This document shows, piece after piece, positions 20,206 to 28,592 of a stretch of DNA of 53,299 nt; positions within the stretch are counted from its first letter, which is position 1; each line of letters begins with the position of its first letter. This DNA is from CBIHON01 sp966211965. Lineage in GTDB: Bacteria; Pseudomonadota; Gammaproteobacteria; Burkholderiales; Burkholderiaceae_D. The notes below the pieces were generated by a model. The model was not told where the DNA came from and did no database searches. It was given only the letters and a program-made list of their open reading frames with translations. Position numbers and translations under genes: made by a program. Location: NCBI GenBank assembly GCA_966211965.1, contig CBIHON010000033.1:1-53299 (forward strand). The letters are read 5' to 3'.

Positions 20206-20555
20206 GCAGGCGTAACCTCGATCGCCAGCGAATTCAATTCCTCGGCATCCAGGTAGACCTGCCCATCTTCTACCTTCAGGCTGAATTTCTGCGTGCAGCC
20301 TTCATCCGGCGACACCGCGCAGCCCGAGGCCAGTTCGATGTTCCAGTTATGCAGCGGGCAGGCGACCTTCTCGCCGAACACGATGCCTTGCGACAGCGGG
20401 CCGCCCTTGTGCGGGCAGCGGTCCAGCAAGGCGAATACCTTATCTTCGCTGTTACGGAAAATCGCCACGTCGGGCTTCGCTGCCCGATTGACGACCCGCG
20501 CTCCCAGCACGGGAATATCTGCGACGCTGCAGATTGCTTTCCATTGGTTAGACAT
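20202..20555 (-). CDS. nirD: Nitrite reductase small subunit (Rieske-like)
   Basis: 117-residue NirD, partner of NirB in NADH-dependent assimilatory nitrite reductase. It has the Rieske-type fold with CPHKGGPLSQG and CPLHNWNIELASG (about residues 47-80), where the iron-sulfur Cys-His pairs appear retained (C-H ... C-x-x-H), unlike some NirD proteins that have lost them. Length is normal (about 110). The stop overlaps the nasA ATG (ATGA), so the two are probably translationally coupled. Upstream is a short membrane-protein ORF and then nirB. Confidence 0.94.
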   Translation of the reverse strand: MSNQWKAICSVADIPVLGARVVNRAAKPDVAIFRNSEDKVFALLDRCPHKGGPLSQGIVFGEKVACPLHNWNIELASGCAVSPDEGCTQKFSLKVEDGQVYLDAEELNSLAIEVTPA

Positions 20556-20565
20556 CAGATTCCCT

Positions 20566-20688
20566 CTACTTTAATTGGTATAAATTGACTGGCGTAGCCC
20601 GTTTGGAGGAGGTGTGAAACATACATGCGTTGATGATGATGGTCGTTGCTGCCACAACAAGTACAAAAGCACACAGGTAGAGTCTCAT
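20566..20688 (-). CDS. Small membrane protein (40 aa) between nirB and nirD
   Basis: A 40-residue ORF I found by reading the nirB-nirD gap. It starts MRLYLCAFVLVVAATTIII and ends THVSS-free, with a polar tail (KRATPVNLYQLK). A perfect AGGAG sits 5 nt before the ATG. One hydrophobic helix spans residues 3-20; a Cys follows at residue 22, preceded by Asn-Ala, so it could be a single-pass peptide or a very small lipoprotein-like protein. Its TAG ends 10 nt before the nirD ATG. The Shine-Dalgarno, strand and spacing argue for a real gene in the nir-nas operon. No family recognised and function unknown; it could assist nitrite handling or NirBD at the membrane, but this is speculation. Confidence 0.6.
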   Translation of the reverse strand: MRLYLCAFVLVVAATTIIINACMFHTSSKRATPVNLYQLK

Positions 20689-20758
20689 GGCCGCTCCTTT
20701 TCGGTCAGGCGAACACCATTACTCGCTCAGGGATGCGCCGAAAAGACGGTTCATTCCC

Positions 20759-20784
20759 GGTGGCCGTCCGAAGCGACGGCCACC
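20759..20784 (-). other. Stable hairpin between nirB and the small ORF
   Basis: GGTGGCCGTC and GACGGCCACC form a perfect 10-bp stem with a 6-nt loop, 24 nt after the nirB stop. There is no U tract, so it is more likely an mRNA-stabilising or processing hairpin (or a weak attenuator) than an intrinsic terminator. Confidence 0.6.
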
Positions 20785-20807
20785 GTGTTGGCGGCGAAAC
20801 CTTGAGC

Positions 20808-23246
20808 TTATGCCGTCAACGGCGCAAACTGCCGCGCATCGACCAGCGCCTTTTCCTGCTCGTGCCACGGATCAGGTTCGCCGTCGAGCGAGAACAGCAA
20901 GCGATCGTACAGCGCCTTACGGTTCTCGGCGTCTTCCAGAATATGCTTCTTCACATGATCCAGGCCGACGCGTCCAATGTAGTGCACGGTACGCTCAAGG
21001 TACCAGCCTTCTTCGCGATACAACTGCAGGAATGCACCAGAATACTCCAACACCTCTTCATGCGTCTTCAGCTTTACCAGGAAATGCGCGACTTCGGTCT
21101 TGATGCCGCCGTTGCCGCCGACATAAATCTCCCAGCCGGAGTCGACGCCGATCACGCCCACATCCTTGATGCCGGATTCGGCGCAATTACGCGGACAGCC
21201 GGAAACCGCGATCTTGACCTTGTGCGGCGCATACATGCGCCACAATGCGCGCTCAAGCTGCTGGCCCATCAAGGTTGAATTCTGCGTGCCGAAACGGCAC
21301 CATTCGGAACCGACGCAGGTCTTCACTGTGCGCAGGGCTTTTGCATAGGCATGGCCGGACGGCATGTCGAGGTCCTTCCAGACCTGCTGCAGGTCTTCCT
21401 TCTTCACGCCCAGCAAGTCGATGCGCTGGCCGCCGGTTACCTTGACGGTCGGGATCTTGAACTTGTCGACCACGTCGGCGATACGGCGCAATTCCGATGC
21501 ATTGGTTTCGCCGCCCCACATGCGCGGGATGACAGAGTAGGTGCCGTCTTTCTGGATGTTGGCGTGGGCGCGCTCGTTGATGTAGCGCGATTGCGGGTCA
21601 TCCTTGGCCTCATGCGGCCAGGTCGAAATCAGGTAATAGTTGAGCGCAGGGCGGCAGGATGAACATCCGTTAGGCGTACGCCAGTCCATGAATTTCATGG
21701 TGGAGGCAATCGTCAACAGCTTGTTGGCCTTGATGGCATCGCGCACTTCCTGGTGCGTGTGGTCGGTACAGCCGCATAGGGGCTTTGCTTTGTTGGAAGC
21801 GGAGTAATCCCCGCCCGCCGTGAACATGATGATCTGCTCGACCAGGCCGGTGCATGAGCCGCAGGAAGCCGATGCCTTGGTATGCTTGCGCACGTCTTCC
21901 AGCGTGAACAAGCCTTTTTCCTTGATCGCCTTGACGATGGTGCCTTTGCAAACGCCGTTGCAGCCGCAGACTTCGGCATCGTCCGGCATCGCGGCGGCCT
22001 TGGTGTGGCCTTCGTGGCCGGTGTCGCCCGGCCGGCCGGTATTGGACTCGCCGAACATCAGGGTGTCGCGGATTTCGCCGACATCCTTGCCTTCGCGCAG
22101 CAGCTTGAAGTACCAGCTGCCATCCACCGTATCGCCATACAGGCAGGCGCCGACCAGCTTGTCGTCCTTGATGACCAGCTTCTTGTAAACGCCGCCTATG
22201 GGGTCGGACAAGACGATCTCTTCGGTACCTTCGCCCCCCATGAATTCGCCGGCCGAGAACAAATCGATACCGGTAACCTTGAGCTTGGTGGAGGTGACCG
22301 ACCCCTGGTAGCGGCCGATGCCGAAATTGGCCAGGTGGTTGGCACAGACCCGCGCCATTTCAAACAACGGCGCAACCAAACCATAAGCAACGCCACGATG
22401 GTTGACGCACTCGCCAACTGCGTACACGCGCGGGTCGTAGGTTTGCATGGTGTCGTTGACCACGATGCCGCGATTGCAATAGATGCCGCAGGATTCAGCC
22501 AGCGTGGTATTGGGACGGATGCCGACCGCCATGACCACGAGTTGCGCCGGTACTTCGAGGCCATCGGTGAAGCGGATCGCCTGCACCTGGCCGTTTTCGT
22601 CACCGACGATTTCCTTGGTGTTTTTATCGAGCAGGAATTTGAGGCCGCGGTCTTCCAGCGATTTCTGCAGCATCTTGCCGGCGACCGGGTCGAGCTGGCG
22701 CTCCATCAGCCAGGTCGGCAGATGCACCACGGTGACCTCCATGCCGCGCAGCTTCAAGCCGTTGGCCGCTTCCAGCCCAAGCAGACCGCCGCCGATCACG
22801 ACCGCATGCTTGTGGGTCTTGGCCGCTTCGATCATCGCATTCGTATCGTGAATGTCGCGGTAGGAAATCACGCCTTTCAAATCCTTGCCCGGCACGGGCA
22901 GCATGAAGGGATTGGAACCGGTCGCCAGCAACAGGCGATCATATTCCGCGGTGGTGCCGTCTTCGGCAATCACCATGCGTTTGACGCGGTCGATCTTGAC
23001 GATCTTTTTGCCGAGATGCAGTGTGATGTTGTTTTCTTCGTACCAGTCGACATCATTCAACATGATCTCTTTGATGGTCTGTTCACCGGCCAGTACAGGC
23101 GACAGCAAAATACGATTGTAATTTGCATACGGCTCAGCCCCGAATACAGTGATGTCGTACACGTCCGGCGCGATCTTGCGCAATTCTTCCAGGGTGCGCA
23201 CGCCCGCCATGCCGTTCCCGACCATCACCAACTTGAGCTTCTTCAT
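20808..23246 (-). CDS. nirB: Nitrite reductase [NAD(P)H] large subunit
   Basis: 812-residue siroheme enzyme that reduces nitrite to ammonium with NADH. Domains in order: FAD-binding (VMVGNGMAGVRTLEEL at the N terminus), NAD-binding (VVIGGGLLGLEAANGL, about 150), a BFD-type [2Fe-2S] domain (CGCNGVCKG and SCGSCTGLVEQI, about 425-470), and the sulfite/nitrite reductase core with siroheme/[4Fe-4S] ligands TCVGSEWCRFG (about 635) and GCPRNCAESG (about 680). Length fits the family. GGAGG lies 5 nt before the ATG. A perfectly spaced sigma-54 promoter lies 36 bp upstream, so the operon should be nitrogen-controlled. Confidence 0.97.
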   Translation of the reverse strand: MKKLKLVMVGNGMAGVRTLEELRKIAPDVYDITVFGAEPYANYNRILLSPVLAGEQTIKEIMLNDVDWYEENNITLHLGKKIVKIDRVKRMVIAEDGTTAEYDRLLLATGSNPFMLPVPGKDLKGVISYRDIHDTNAMIEAAKTHKHAVVIGGGLLGLEAANGLKLRGMEVTVVHLPTWLMERQLDPVAGKMLQKSLEDRGLKFLLDKNTKEIVGDENGQVQAIRFTDGLEVPAQLVVMAVGIRPNTTLAESCGIYCNRGIVVNDTMQTYDPRVYAVGECVNHRGVAYGLVAPLFEMARVCANHLANFGIGRYQGSVTSTKLKVTGIDLFSAGEFMGGEGTEEIVLSDPIGGVYKKLVIKDDKLVGACLYGDTVDGSWYFKLLREGKDVGEIRDTLMFGESNTGRPGDTGHEGHTKAAAMPDDAEVCGCNGVCKGTIVKAIKEKGLFTLEDVRKHTKASASCGSCTGLVEQIIMFTAGGDYSASNKAKPLCGCTDHTHQEVRDAIKANKLLTIASTMKFMDWRTPNGCSSCRPALNYYLISTWPHEAKDDPQSRYINERAHANIQKDGTYSVIPRMWGGETNASELRRIADVVDKFKIPTVKVTGGQRIDLLGVKKEDLQQVWKDLDMPSGHAYAKALRTVKTCVGSEWCRFGTQNSTLMGQQLERALWRMYAPHKVKIAVSGCPRNCAESGIKDVGVIGVDSGWEIYVGGNGGIKTEVAHFLVKLKTHEEVLEYSGAFLQLYREEGWYLERTVHYIGRVGLDHVKKHILEDAENRKALYDRLLFSLDGEPDPWHEQEKALVDARQFAPLTA

Positions 23247-23281
23247 TCATGCCTCCGTCAAAATGTTCCTGATCCCTCCTA

Positions 23282-23297
23282 AGCAAAACCGATGCCA
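23282..23297 (-). promoter_or_regulatory. Sigma-54 (-24/-12) promoter of the nirB operon
   Basis: The minus strand reads TGGCATCGGTTTTGCT, with GG and GC separated by exactly 10 bp, matching the RpoN consensus TGGCAY-N5-TTGCW. The predicted start is about 25 nt upstream of the nirB ATG. Confidence 0.8.
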
Positions 23298-23336
23298 GTT
23301 TATTGTGCGGCCTGCGCACTAACGCAAGCCGCATTT

Positions 23337-23375
23337 CGCACCTTGCCAGTGCAAACAAGAAACCCATTTGGTGCA
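23337..23375. promoter_or_regulatory. Pair of NtrC-like enhancer sites in the divergent region
   Basis: Site 1, CGCACC-TTGCC-AGTGCA (23337-23353), and site 2, GAAACC-CATTT-GGTGCA (23359-23375), resemble the NtrC consensus TGCACC-N5-GGTGCA. Centres are 22 bp apart, about two helical turns. They lie between the two outward-facing sigma-54 promoters, roughly 75-115 bp from each predicted start, so one enhancer could serve both. Confidence 0.6.
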
Positions 23376-23431
23376 TTGCACGAGCGCGGGCCATCTACGC
23401 GCCTGCCAACAATACATATGTCTGAAAATGA

Positions 23432-23447
23432 TGGCATAGCCCTTGCA
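23432..23447 (+). promoter_or_regulatory. Sigma-54 (-24/-12) promoter of the nitrate transporter
   Basis: TGGCATAGCCCTTGCA has GG and GC exactly 10 bp apart, a close match to the RpoN consensus. The predicted start is near 23459, leaving a roughly 75-nt leader. Confidence 0.8.
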
Positions 23448-23461
23448 TGGTGCAACCCGAT

Positions 23462-23478
23462 TCAAATTTCAAATTTGA
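23462..23478. promoter_or_regulatory. AT-rich palindrome at the transporter transcription start
   Basis: TCAAATTT-C-AAATTTGA is a perfect 8-bp inverted repeat around one base, placed directly after the predicted sigma-54 start. It could be a repressor operator or the first hairpin of the leader. Confidence 0.45.
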
Positions 23479-23532
23479 GGAACAAAGTAAAGCGAAGCGG
23501 TGCTCTGTTCCCGCCCAATCAGGACTATTACC

Positions 23533-24747
23533 ATGCAAAAAACATCCTTCTGGAAAGCAGGTCACACACCGACCTTGCTTGCCGCTTTTTTTTATTTCGA
23601 TTTGAGCTTCATGGTCTGGGTCATCCTTGGTCCGCTTGCCGTGCAGATCTCGAAAGACATCGGCTTGACACCCGCGCAAAAAGGTTTGATGGTCGCCACG
23701 CCGCTGCTGGCCGGCGCACTGCTGCGCATCGTGATGGGCGTGCTGGTCGATCACCTCAAACCGAAGAAGGCCGGCATCATCGGCCAGGTGATCGTGATGC
23801 TTGGGCTGGTCTGGGCCTGGCTCGGCAGCCTGCAGCATTACGACAACCTGCTGGCGCTCGGCATCCTGCTGGGCGTGGCGGGTGCGGCATTCGCGGTGGC
23901 CTTGCCGCTGGCTTCGCGCTGGTATCCGCCCGAGCATCAAGGCACGGCGCTCGGCATTGCCGGCGCCGGCAACTCCGGCACTGCGTTCGCTGCGCTGTTT
24001 GCACCTTCGCTGGCAATTGCATTCGGCTGGCAAAACGTGTTTGGCCTATGCCTGATTCCGCTCTCCATTGCATTCATCGTTTACTTGATTTTGGCCAAGG
24101 ATGCGCCGTCGGCGCCGCCGCCAAAATCGCTGGTCGAATACATGCACGTACTGAAGGACAAGGATGCCTGGTGGTTCATGTTCTTCTATAGCGTCACCTT
24201 CGGCGGCTTCTCCGGCCTGGCCTCATCGCTGACGATTTATTTCAACGGCCAATACGGCTTGTCGCCGGTGACGGCCGGCTATTTCACGGCGGCTTGCGTG
24301 TTCGCGGGTTCTCTGGTGCGCCCGCTCGGCGGCCGCCTGGCCGACCGCATCGGCGGCATCAAGACGCTGTCCATGATGTATATGCTGGCCGCGACTTTCC
24401 TGTTCGTCGCCAGCGTCGGTCTGCAATCCTCGACCATGGCCGTGATCGTATTCGTGCTGGCGATGCTGGCGCTGGGCACCGGCAACGGCGCGGTATTTCA
24501 ACTGGTGCCGCAGCGTTTCCGCAAGGAGATCGGCGTGATGACCGGCCTGGTCGGCATGGCGGGCGGCATCGGCGGCTTCTATCTCGCATCGAGCCTCGGC
24601 TATTCGAAGCAACTGACCGGCAGCTATCAAATGGGCCTGACCGTTTTCGCCTCGCTTGCCGTGATCGCCTTGCTCGGCCTGTCGGCGGTCAAGACCCGCT
24701 GGCGCACCACGTGGGGCAGCGCCGCGATGACGAGCGCCAAGATTTAA
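23533..24747 (+). CDS. narK: Nitrate/nitrite transporter, NNP family (MFS)
   Basis: 404-residue major facilitator of the nitrate/nitrite porter type, importing nitrate across the inner membrane. About 12 hydrophobic segments are present. The NNP signature glycine-rich helices are seen as AGAGNSGTAFAALFAP (about 155) and LVGMAGGIGGFYLASSLG (about 335-352). The N terminus FDLSFMVWVILGPLAV is typical of short NarK/NasA-type transporters. The ATG at 23533 is preferred over an upstream in-frame start because AGGA lies 9 nt before it and it matches the family N terminus. Divergent from nirB and controlled by its own sigma-54 promoter; a PP2C/kinase fusion follows on the same strand. Confidence 0.94.
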   Translation: MQKTSFWKAGHTPTLLAAFFYFDLSFMVWVILGPLAVQISKDIGLTPAQKGLMVATPLLAGALLRIVMGVLVDHLKPKKAGIIGQVIVMLGLVWAWLGSLQHYDNLLALGILLGVAGAAFAVALPLASRWYPPEHQGTALGIAGAGNSGTAFAALFAPSLAIAFGWQNVFGLCLIPLSIAFIVYLILAKDAPSAPPPKSLVEYMHVLKDKDAWWFMFFYSVTFGGFSGLASSLTIYFNGQYGLSPVTAGYFTAACVFAGSLVRPLGGRLADRIGGIKTLSMMYMLAATFLFVASVGLQSSTMAVIVFVLAMLALGTGNGAVFQLVPQRFRKEIGVMTGLVGMAGGIGGFYLASSLGYSKQLTGSYQMGLTVFASLAVIALLGLSAVKTRWRTTWGSAAMTSAKI

Positions 24748-24861
24748 GGTCTAGCGGGCCGTAACAGTCGACTTGGAAGTGAAAGGTGCGTGTCCGGCGC
24801 GCAGAGCAAGGGGCACACGCGACAGGCTTTTTCGAATTGGCTGTTACATTCCACTAGAATG

Positions 24862-24912
24862 AGCACGGCACGCAGGGCGCGAACCACGCAGCTTGCCCAC
24901 GCATGCCGTGCT
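24862..24912 (+). other. Inverted repeat in the leader of the phosphatase/kinase gene
   Basis: AGCACGGCA (24862-24870) and TGCCGTGCT (24904-24912) are exact inverted arms, extendable with one mismatch, 32 nt before the ATG. There is no U tract; role unknown. Confidence 0.4.
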
Positions 24913-24943
24913 TGTCTTTTGACGTCCACTTTTCAAGGCCCCC

Positions 24944-26647
24944 ATGCCTCTGTCCATCGAAACCGGTCACGCTACAGTAGCAGGAGTCCGCGAGCGCAAT
25001 GAAGATTTCGTCGGCATGGTCACGCCGCACGAACCAGATCTGTCGTCCAAGGGGTTGATCGCGGCGATTGCCGACGGCGTGTCCGGCAACGAAGGCGGGC
25101 GCGAGGCATCCGAATACGCAGTGCGCGGCCTGCTCACCGACTACTACGCAACGCCGGACACCTGGCCGGTCACCCAGGCGCTCGACCGCGTGATCAAGGC
25201 CACCAATAGCTGGGTGCAGCGCCAGGGCTCGGTCCGCGCGGAATTGGCGGGCATGGCGACCACGCTGACCTGCATCGTGCTGCGCGGCCGCTTCTACCAC
25301 TTTGCCCACGTCGGCGACACCCGTTTATACCTTCTGCGTGCCGGCGTCCTGAGCTGCTTGACGTCAGACCATGTATGGGACCGCCCTGAAATGCAGCACG
25401 TGTTGACGCGTGCGATCGGTCTCGATTCGCGTATCGCCATCGACCACGGCATGGGCGAGTTGAAAGAGAACGACGTCTACCTGCTTGCCACCGATGGCGT
25501 CTGGTCGGCGCTTACCGAATATGACATCAACGCCCTGCTGTCCCAACTGGCACTCGGCGCCAAGGACGGCAACCAGACCGCGGATGCGCTGGTGAATGCC
25601 GCACTGGCCGCGGGCTCGAACGACAACGCCAGTGCGCTGGTACTGAAAGTGGCCGCGCTGCCGGAAGAAAACCTGCGCGATGCCTTGTCGCTGTCGCAGC
25701 AATTGCCGGTTCCTCCTCGGCTCAAGATTGGTCAAAGCCTCGACGGCTACCTGGTCGATGCGCAGATCCACGCCTCGCAGACGACCCTGCTGTACCGCGT
25801 AATCGACCCAAAAACGCAGCGCAAGCTGGTGCTGAAAACCCTGCACCCCGACCGCGCCGGCGATAGTCACGAGCGCTCCGCTTTCGCCCACGAAGAATGG
25901 CTGGCAAAGCGCGTGGTGGCCCGCTTCTTCCCGCAGGTCATCACGCCGGAGCAGAGGAATTATCTTTACTACCTGACCACTTGGCACGAAGGCCATACGC
26001 TGCAGCAGCACATGGACGCCGGCGAATATTTCACTGCACCAGATGTCATCACACATGGCGCCAAACTGGTGCGTGCAATCGGCGCCCTGCACCGGCGCAG
26101 CATCATTCATCGCGACATCAAGCCGGCCAATATCCATCTCGGCGATGATGGCGAATTACGCGTGCTTGACCTCGGCGTCGCACAATCGGGCCTGGAAGCC
26201 GAAGATGAAATCAAGGCGCCACAGGCCGGCACACCCTCCTTCCTCGCCCCCGAACAATTCAGCGGCGCCCCGCCGTCGCGCCAGACCGACGTCTATGCCA
26301 CCGGCGTCACGCTTTACCTGATGCTGACGCGACACTATCCGTACGGCGAGATCGAGCCATTTCAAAGGCCGCACTTCGGCGCCGCGATCCCGCCAACCCG
26401 CTATCGTCCGGATATTCCGATATGGCTGGAGAATGTCCTGCTCAAGGCCGTGGCGCGCGACCCGGCCCAGCGCTTTGAAACCGCGGAAGAATTCCTGCTG
26501 GCGCTGGAACGCGGCGCCACCCGTCCGCTTGCCGCGCCGGCCGCGACGCCGCTGGTCAAGCGCGATCCGCTGTCCTGGTGGCGTGCGATTGCCGCGATTT
26601 CGATCGTGCTCAACCTGCTGTTGCTATACCTGATCGCAGTGCGCTGA
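24944..26647 (+). CDS. Bifunctional PP2C-type phosphatase / Ser-Thr protein kinase
   Basis: 567-residue fusion. Residues 1 to about 235 form a PP2C phosphatase with the metal-binding motifs RERNEDF, IADGVSGNEGG, VGDTRLYLLR, LLATDGVW and SNDNASALVL. Residues about 265-515 form a Hanks-type kinase: catalytic IIHRDIKPANIHL, DLG in place of DFG (VLDLGVAQSG) and an APE loop (FLAPEQFS). The glycine-rich loop is degenerate (QIHASQTTLLYR, no GxGxxG), although the lysine LVLK is kept, so ATP binding may be atypical. A C-terminal hydrophobic segment (IAAISIVLNLLLLYLIAV) would anchor it with the enzyme domains cytoplasmic. This fusion is a recurrent neighbour of nitrate transporters in proteobacteria; the transporter or NasA is a possible target, unproven. 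Confidence 0.92.
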   Translation: MPLSIETGHATVAGVRERNEDFVGMVTPHEPDLSSKGLIAAIADGVSGNEGGREASEYAVRGLLTDYYATPDTWPVTQALDRVIKATNSWVQRQGSVRAELAGMATTLTCIVLRGRFYHFAHVGDTRLYLLRAGVLSCLTSDHVWDRPEMQHVLTRAIGLDSRIAIDHGMGELKENDVYLLATDGVWSALTEYDINALLSQLALGAKDGNQTADALVNAALAAGSNDNASALVLKVAALPEENLRDALSLSQQLPVPPRLKIGQSLDGYLVDAQIHASQTTLLYRVIDPKTQRKLVLKTLHPDRAGDSHERSAFAHEEWLAKRVVARFFPQVITPEQRNYLYYLTTWHEGHTLQQHMDAGEYFTAPDVITHGAKLVRAIGALHRRSIIHRDIKPANIHLGDDGELRVLDLGVAQSGLEAEDEIKAPQAGTPSFLAPEQFSGAPPSRQTDVYATGVTLYLMLTRHYPYGEIEPFQRPHFGAAIPPTRYRPDIPIWLENVLLKAVARDPAQRFETAEEFLLALERGATRPLAAPAATPLVKRDPLSWWRAIAAISIVLNLLLLYLIAVR

Positions 26648-26806
26648 TAGGCGGCTGCATCGGATTTGCGGCCCGCGTTCCCAAAACTGCAATGCAACCG
26701 GGGCCGCGACGCAGACTCCATGAAATTCAATGGATAGCGATTTCGCGTTCAGCGCTGTCTGCTGTTTAGACGAGCGAGCGGCAGCGACAGCGCCCTCCGT
26801 CTCGCA

Positions 26807-27616
26807 CTATGCCGCCTCCTTCACCGGATGAGCCTGGCGGTGATAAAGGAATTCGAGCACGGAAGTGCGGTACTCGACATACAGCGGATCTTTCGCCAGG
26901 GCGACCCGCTCGCGTGGACGCTCCAGGCGCACTTGCAGGATTTCACCGATGGTGGCGGCCGGCCCATTGGTCATCATGACGATGCGATCCGACAGCAGCA
27001 CCGCTTCATCGACATCATGCGTAACCATGACGGTGGTCGAGCCGGTCTTGGCAACGATCTTCAGCAATTCATCCTGCAAATGCGCGCGCGTCAATGCATC
27101 CAGCGCGCCGAAAGGTTCGTCCATCAGCAAGACTTTCGGTTCCATCGACAAGGCGCGGGCAATCCCGACGCGTTGTTTCATCCCGCCGGAGATCTCGTTC
27201 GGGCGCTTTTGCTCGGCGTGGCTCAAACCGACCAGGGCCAACGCAGCTTTGGCGCGGTCCTTCAACCGGGACTTGCTCTCGGCCGCGCCGAACACGCGTT
27301 CCACCGCCAGGTACACGTTTTCATAGCAGGTCAGCCAGGGCAGCAGCGAATGGTTTTGAAACACTACCGCACGCTCCGGCGAAGGGCCGGCGATTTCCCT
27401 GTTGGCGCACAACATCGCGCCGTGGCTGGCGGTCAGCAAGCCGGCCAGCAGGTTCAACAGCGTCGATTTGCCGCAGCCGGAATGGCCGATCAAGGTGATG
27501 AATTCGCCTTTTTTGACCGTCAGATTAATGTCGCGCAGCGCATGAAACACGCCGTTCCTGGTGTTGAATGACATCTCTGCATTTTGGATCTCGATAAACT
27601 TGTGTGTCTTGTCCAT
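26807..27616 (-). CDS. nrtD: Nitrate ABC transporter ATP-binding protein
   Basis: 269-residue ABC ATPase powering the nitrate importer. Walker A LIGHSGCGKSTLLNLLAG (about 43-60), signature EISGGMKQRVGIARAL (about 143), Walker B KVLLMDEPFGALDALT and the switch histidine in VMVTHDVDEAVLL are all present. It is a single-domain protein of NrtD/SsuB/TauB type, without the NrtC-like fused sensor domain, so regulation by bound nitrate in the ATPase itself is not expected. It lies 10 bp after the permease gene and is convergent with the kinase gene. The nitrate assignment rests on context with nrtA and nrtB. Confidence 0.92.
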   Translation of the reverse strand: MDKTHKFIEIQNAEMSFNTRNGVFHALRDINLTVKKGEFITLIGHSGCGKSTLLNLLAGLLTASHGAMLCANREIAGPSPERAVVFQNHSLLPWLTCYENVYLAVERVFGAAESKSRLKDRAKAALALVGLSHAEQKRPNEISGGMKQRVGIARALSMEPKVLLMDEPFGALDALTRAHLQDELLKIVAKTGSTTVMVTHDVDEAVLLSDRIVMMTNGPAATIGEILQVRLERPRERVALAKDPLYVEYRTSVLEFLYHRQAHPVKEAA

Positions 27617-27626
27617 GATGAATTCC

Positions 27627-28571
27627 CTAGCTGCGTACTTCTTCGAAGGTGAAGGATCGGGCCAACGCTACCAATGCCTGTTCCAGCATCAGGCCGACCA
27701 CGCCGATCACGACGATCGCAATGATGATGTGCGGCACGTTCAGGTTGTTCCACTCGTCCCATACCCAGAATCCGATCCCGACGCCGCCGGTCAGCATCTC
27801 CGCCGCGACGATCACCAGCCATGCCGTACCGATCGCCAGCCGCACCCCGGTCAGCATGTACGGCAACACCGATGGGAACAGAATCTTGGTGATGATCTTC
27901 CACTCGGACAGATTCAGCACCTTGGCGACATTCATGTAATCCTGCGGCACGCGCTGCACGCCGACTGCGGTGTTGATCACCATCGGCCAGATCGAGCAGA
28001 TGAAAATCGCCCAGATCGCAGCCGGGTTGGCCGCCTTGAACACCAGCAAGCCGATCGGCAGCCAGGCCAGCGGCGACACCGGCTTCAACAGGCTGATGAT
28101 CGGATTGAACATGCCGGACAAGAACTTGAAACGGCCGATCGTAAAGCCGAGCGGAATGCCGATCGCGGCCGCCATGCCGAAGCCGATTCCGACCCGCTCC
28201 AGCGATGCCAGGATGTTCCAGCCGATGCCTTGGTCGTTCGGCCCTTTCCGGTAAAACGGATCGGAGAACACATGGATCGCTTCTTTCAAGGTCGCCAGCG
28301 GCGATGGGAAGCCGCTATTCTTGGCGGCGACGATTTCCCAGATCAAGACCAGGAAAGCGATGCCTAAAATCGGCGGCAGCACTGCCAGGAAGAACGGCCG
28401 CAAGGAGAATTTTTTCTGTCTCGCTTGCACCGACGCGGCAACGGCAGGCGGCGCCGCACCGGTTTCTGCTTTAACCGAAACGGCCGCCGGTTTGGCATCT
28501 GCTTTCTTGGACTGCGTGGCCGATACCGAATCTGCCGGTTCGTTCAATAGAGTATTCATAACTGCGCTCAT
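27627..28571 (-). CDS. nrtB: Nitrate ABC transporter permease
   Basis: 314-residue inner-membrane permease of the NrtB/TauC group. The N-terminal roughly 60 residues are polar and Ala-rich. Six to seven hydrophobic segments follow, beginning FFLAVLPPILGIAFLVLIWE. The EAA-loop that docks to the ATPase is seen around VPQDYMNVAKVLNLSEW, with KILFPSVLPYMLTGVRLAIG after it. A TAWLVIVAAEMLTGGVGIGF stretch matches the family closely. 21 bp after nrtA, so one operon nrtA-nrtB-nrtD. Confidence 0.93.
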   Translation of the reverse strand: MSAVMNTLLNEPADSVSATQSKKADAKPAAVSVKAETGAAPPAVAASVQARQKKFSLRPFFLAVLPPILGIAFLVLIWEIVAAKNSGFPSPLATLKEAIHVFSDPFYRKGPNDQGIGWNILASLERVGIGFGMAAAIGIPLGFTIGRFKFLSGMFNPIISLLKPVSPLAWLPIGLLVFKAANPAAIWAIFICSIWPMVINTAVGVQRVPQDYMNVAKVLNLSEWKIITKILFPSVLPYMLTGVRLAIGTAWLVIVAAEMLTGGVGIGFWVWDEWNNLNVPHIIIAIVVIGVVGLMLEQALVALARSFTFEEVRS

Positions 28572-28592
28572 GTTGGCTCCTAAAAATATGCA

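Noticed and set aside
21882..23282. 466-codon antisense frame in nirB
   Set aside because: Antisense shadow; it also crosses the sigma-54 promoter region without a sensible start.
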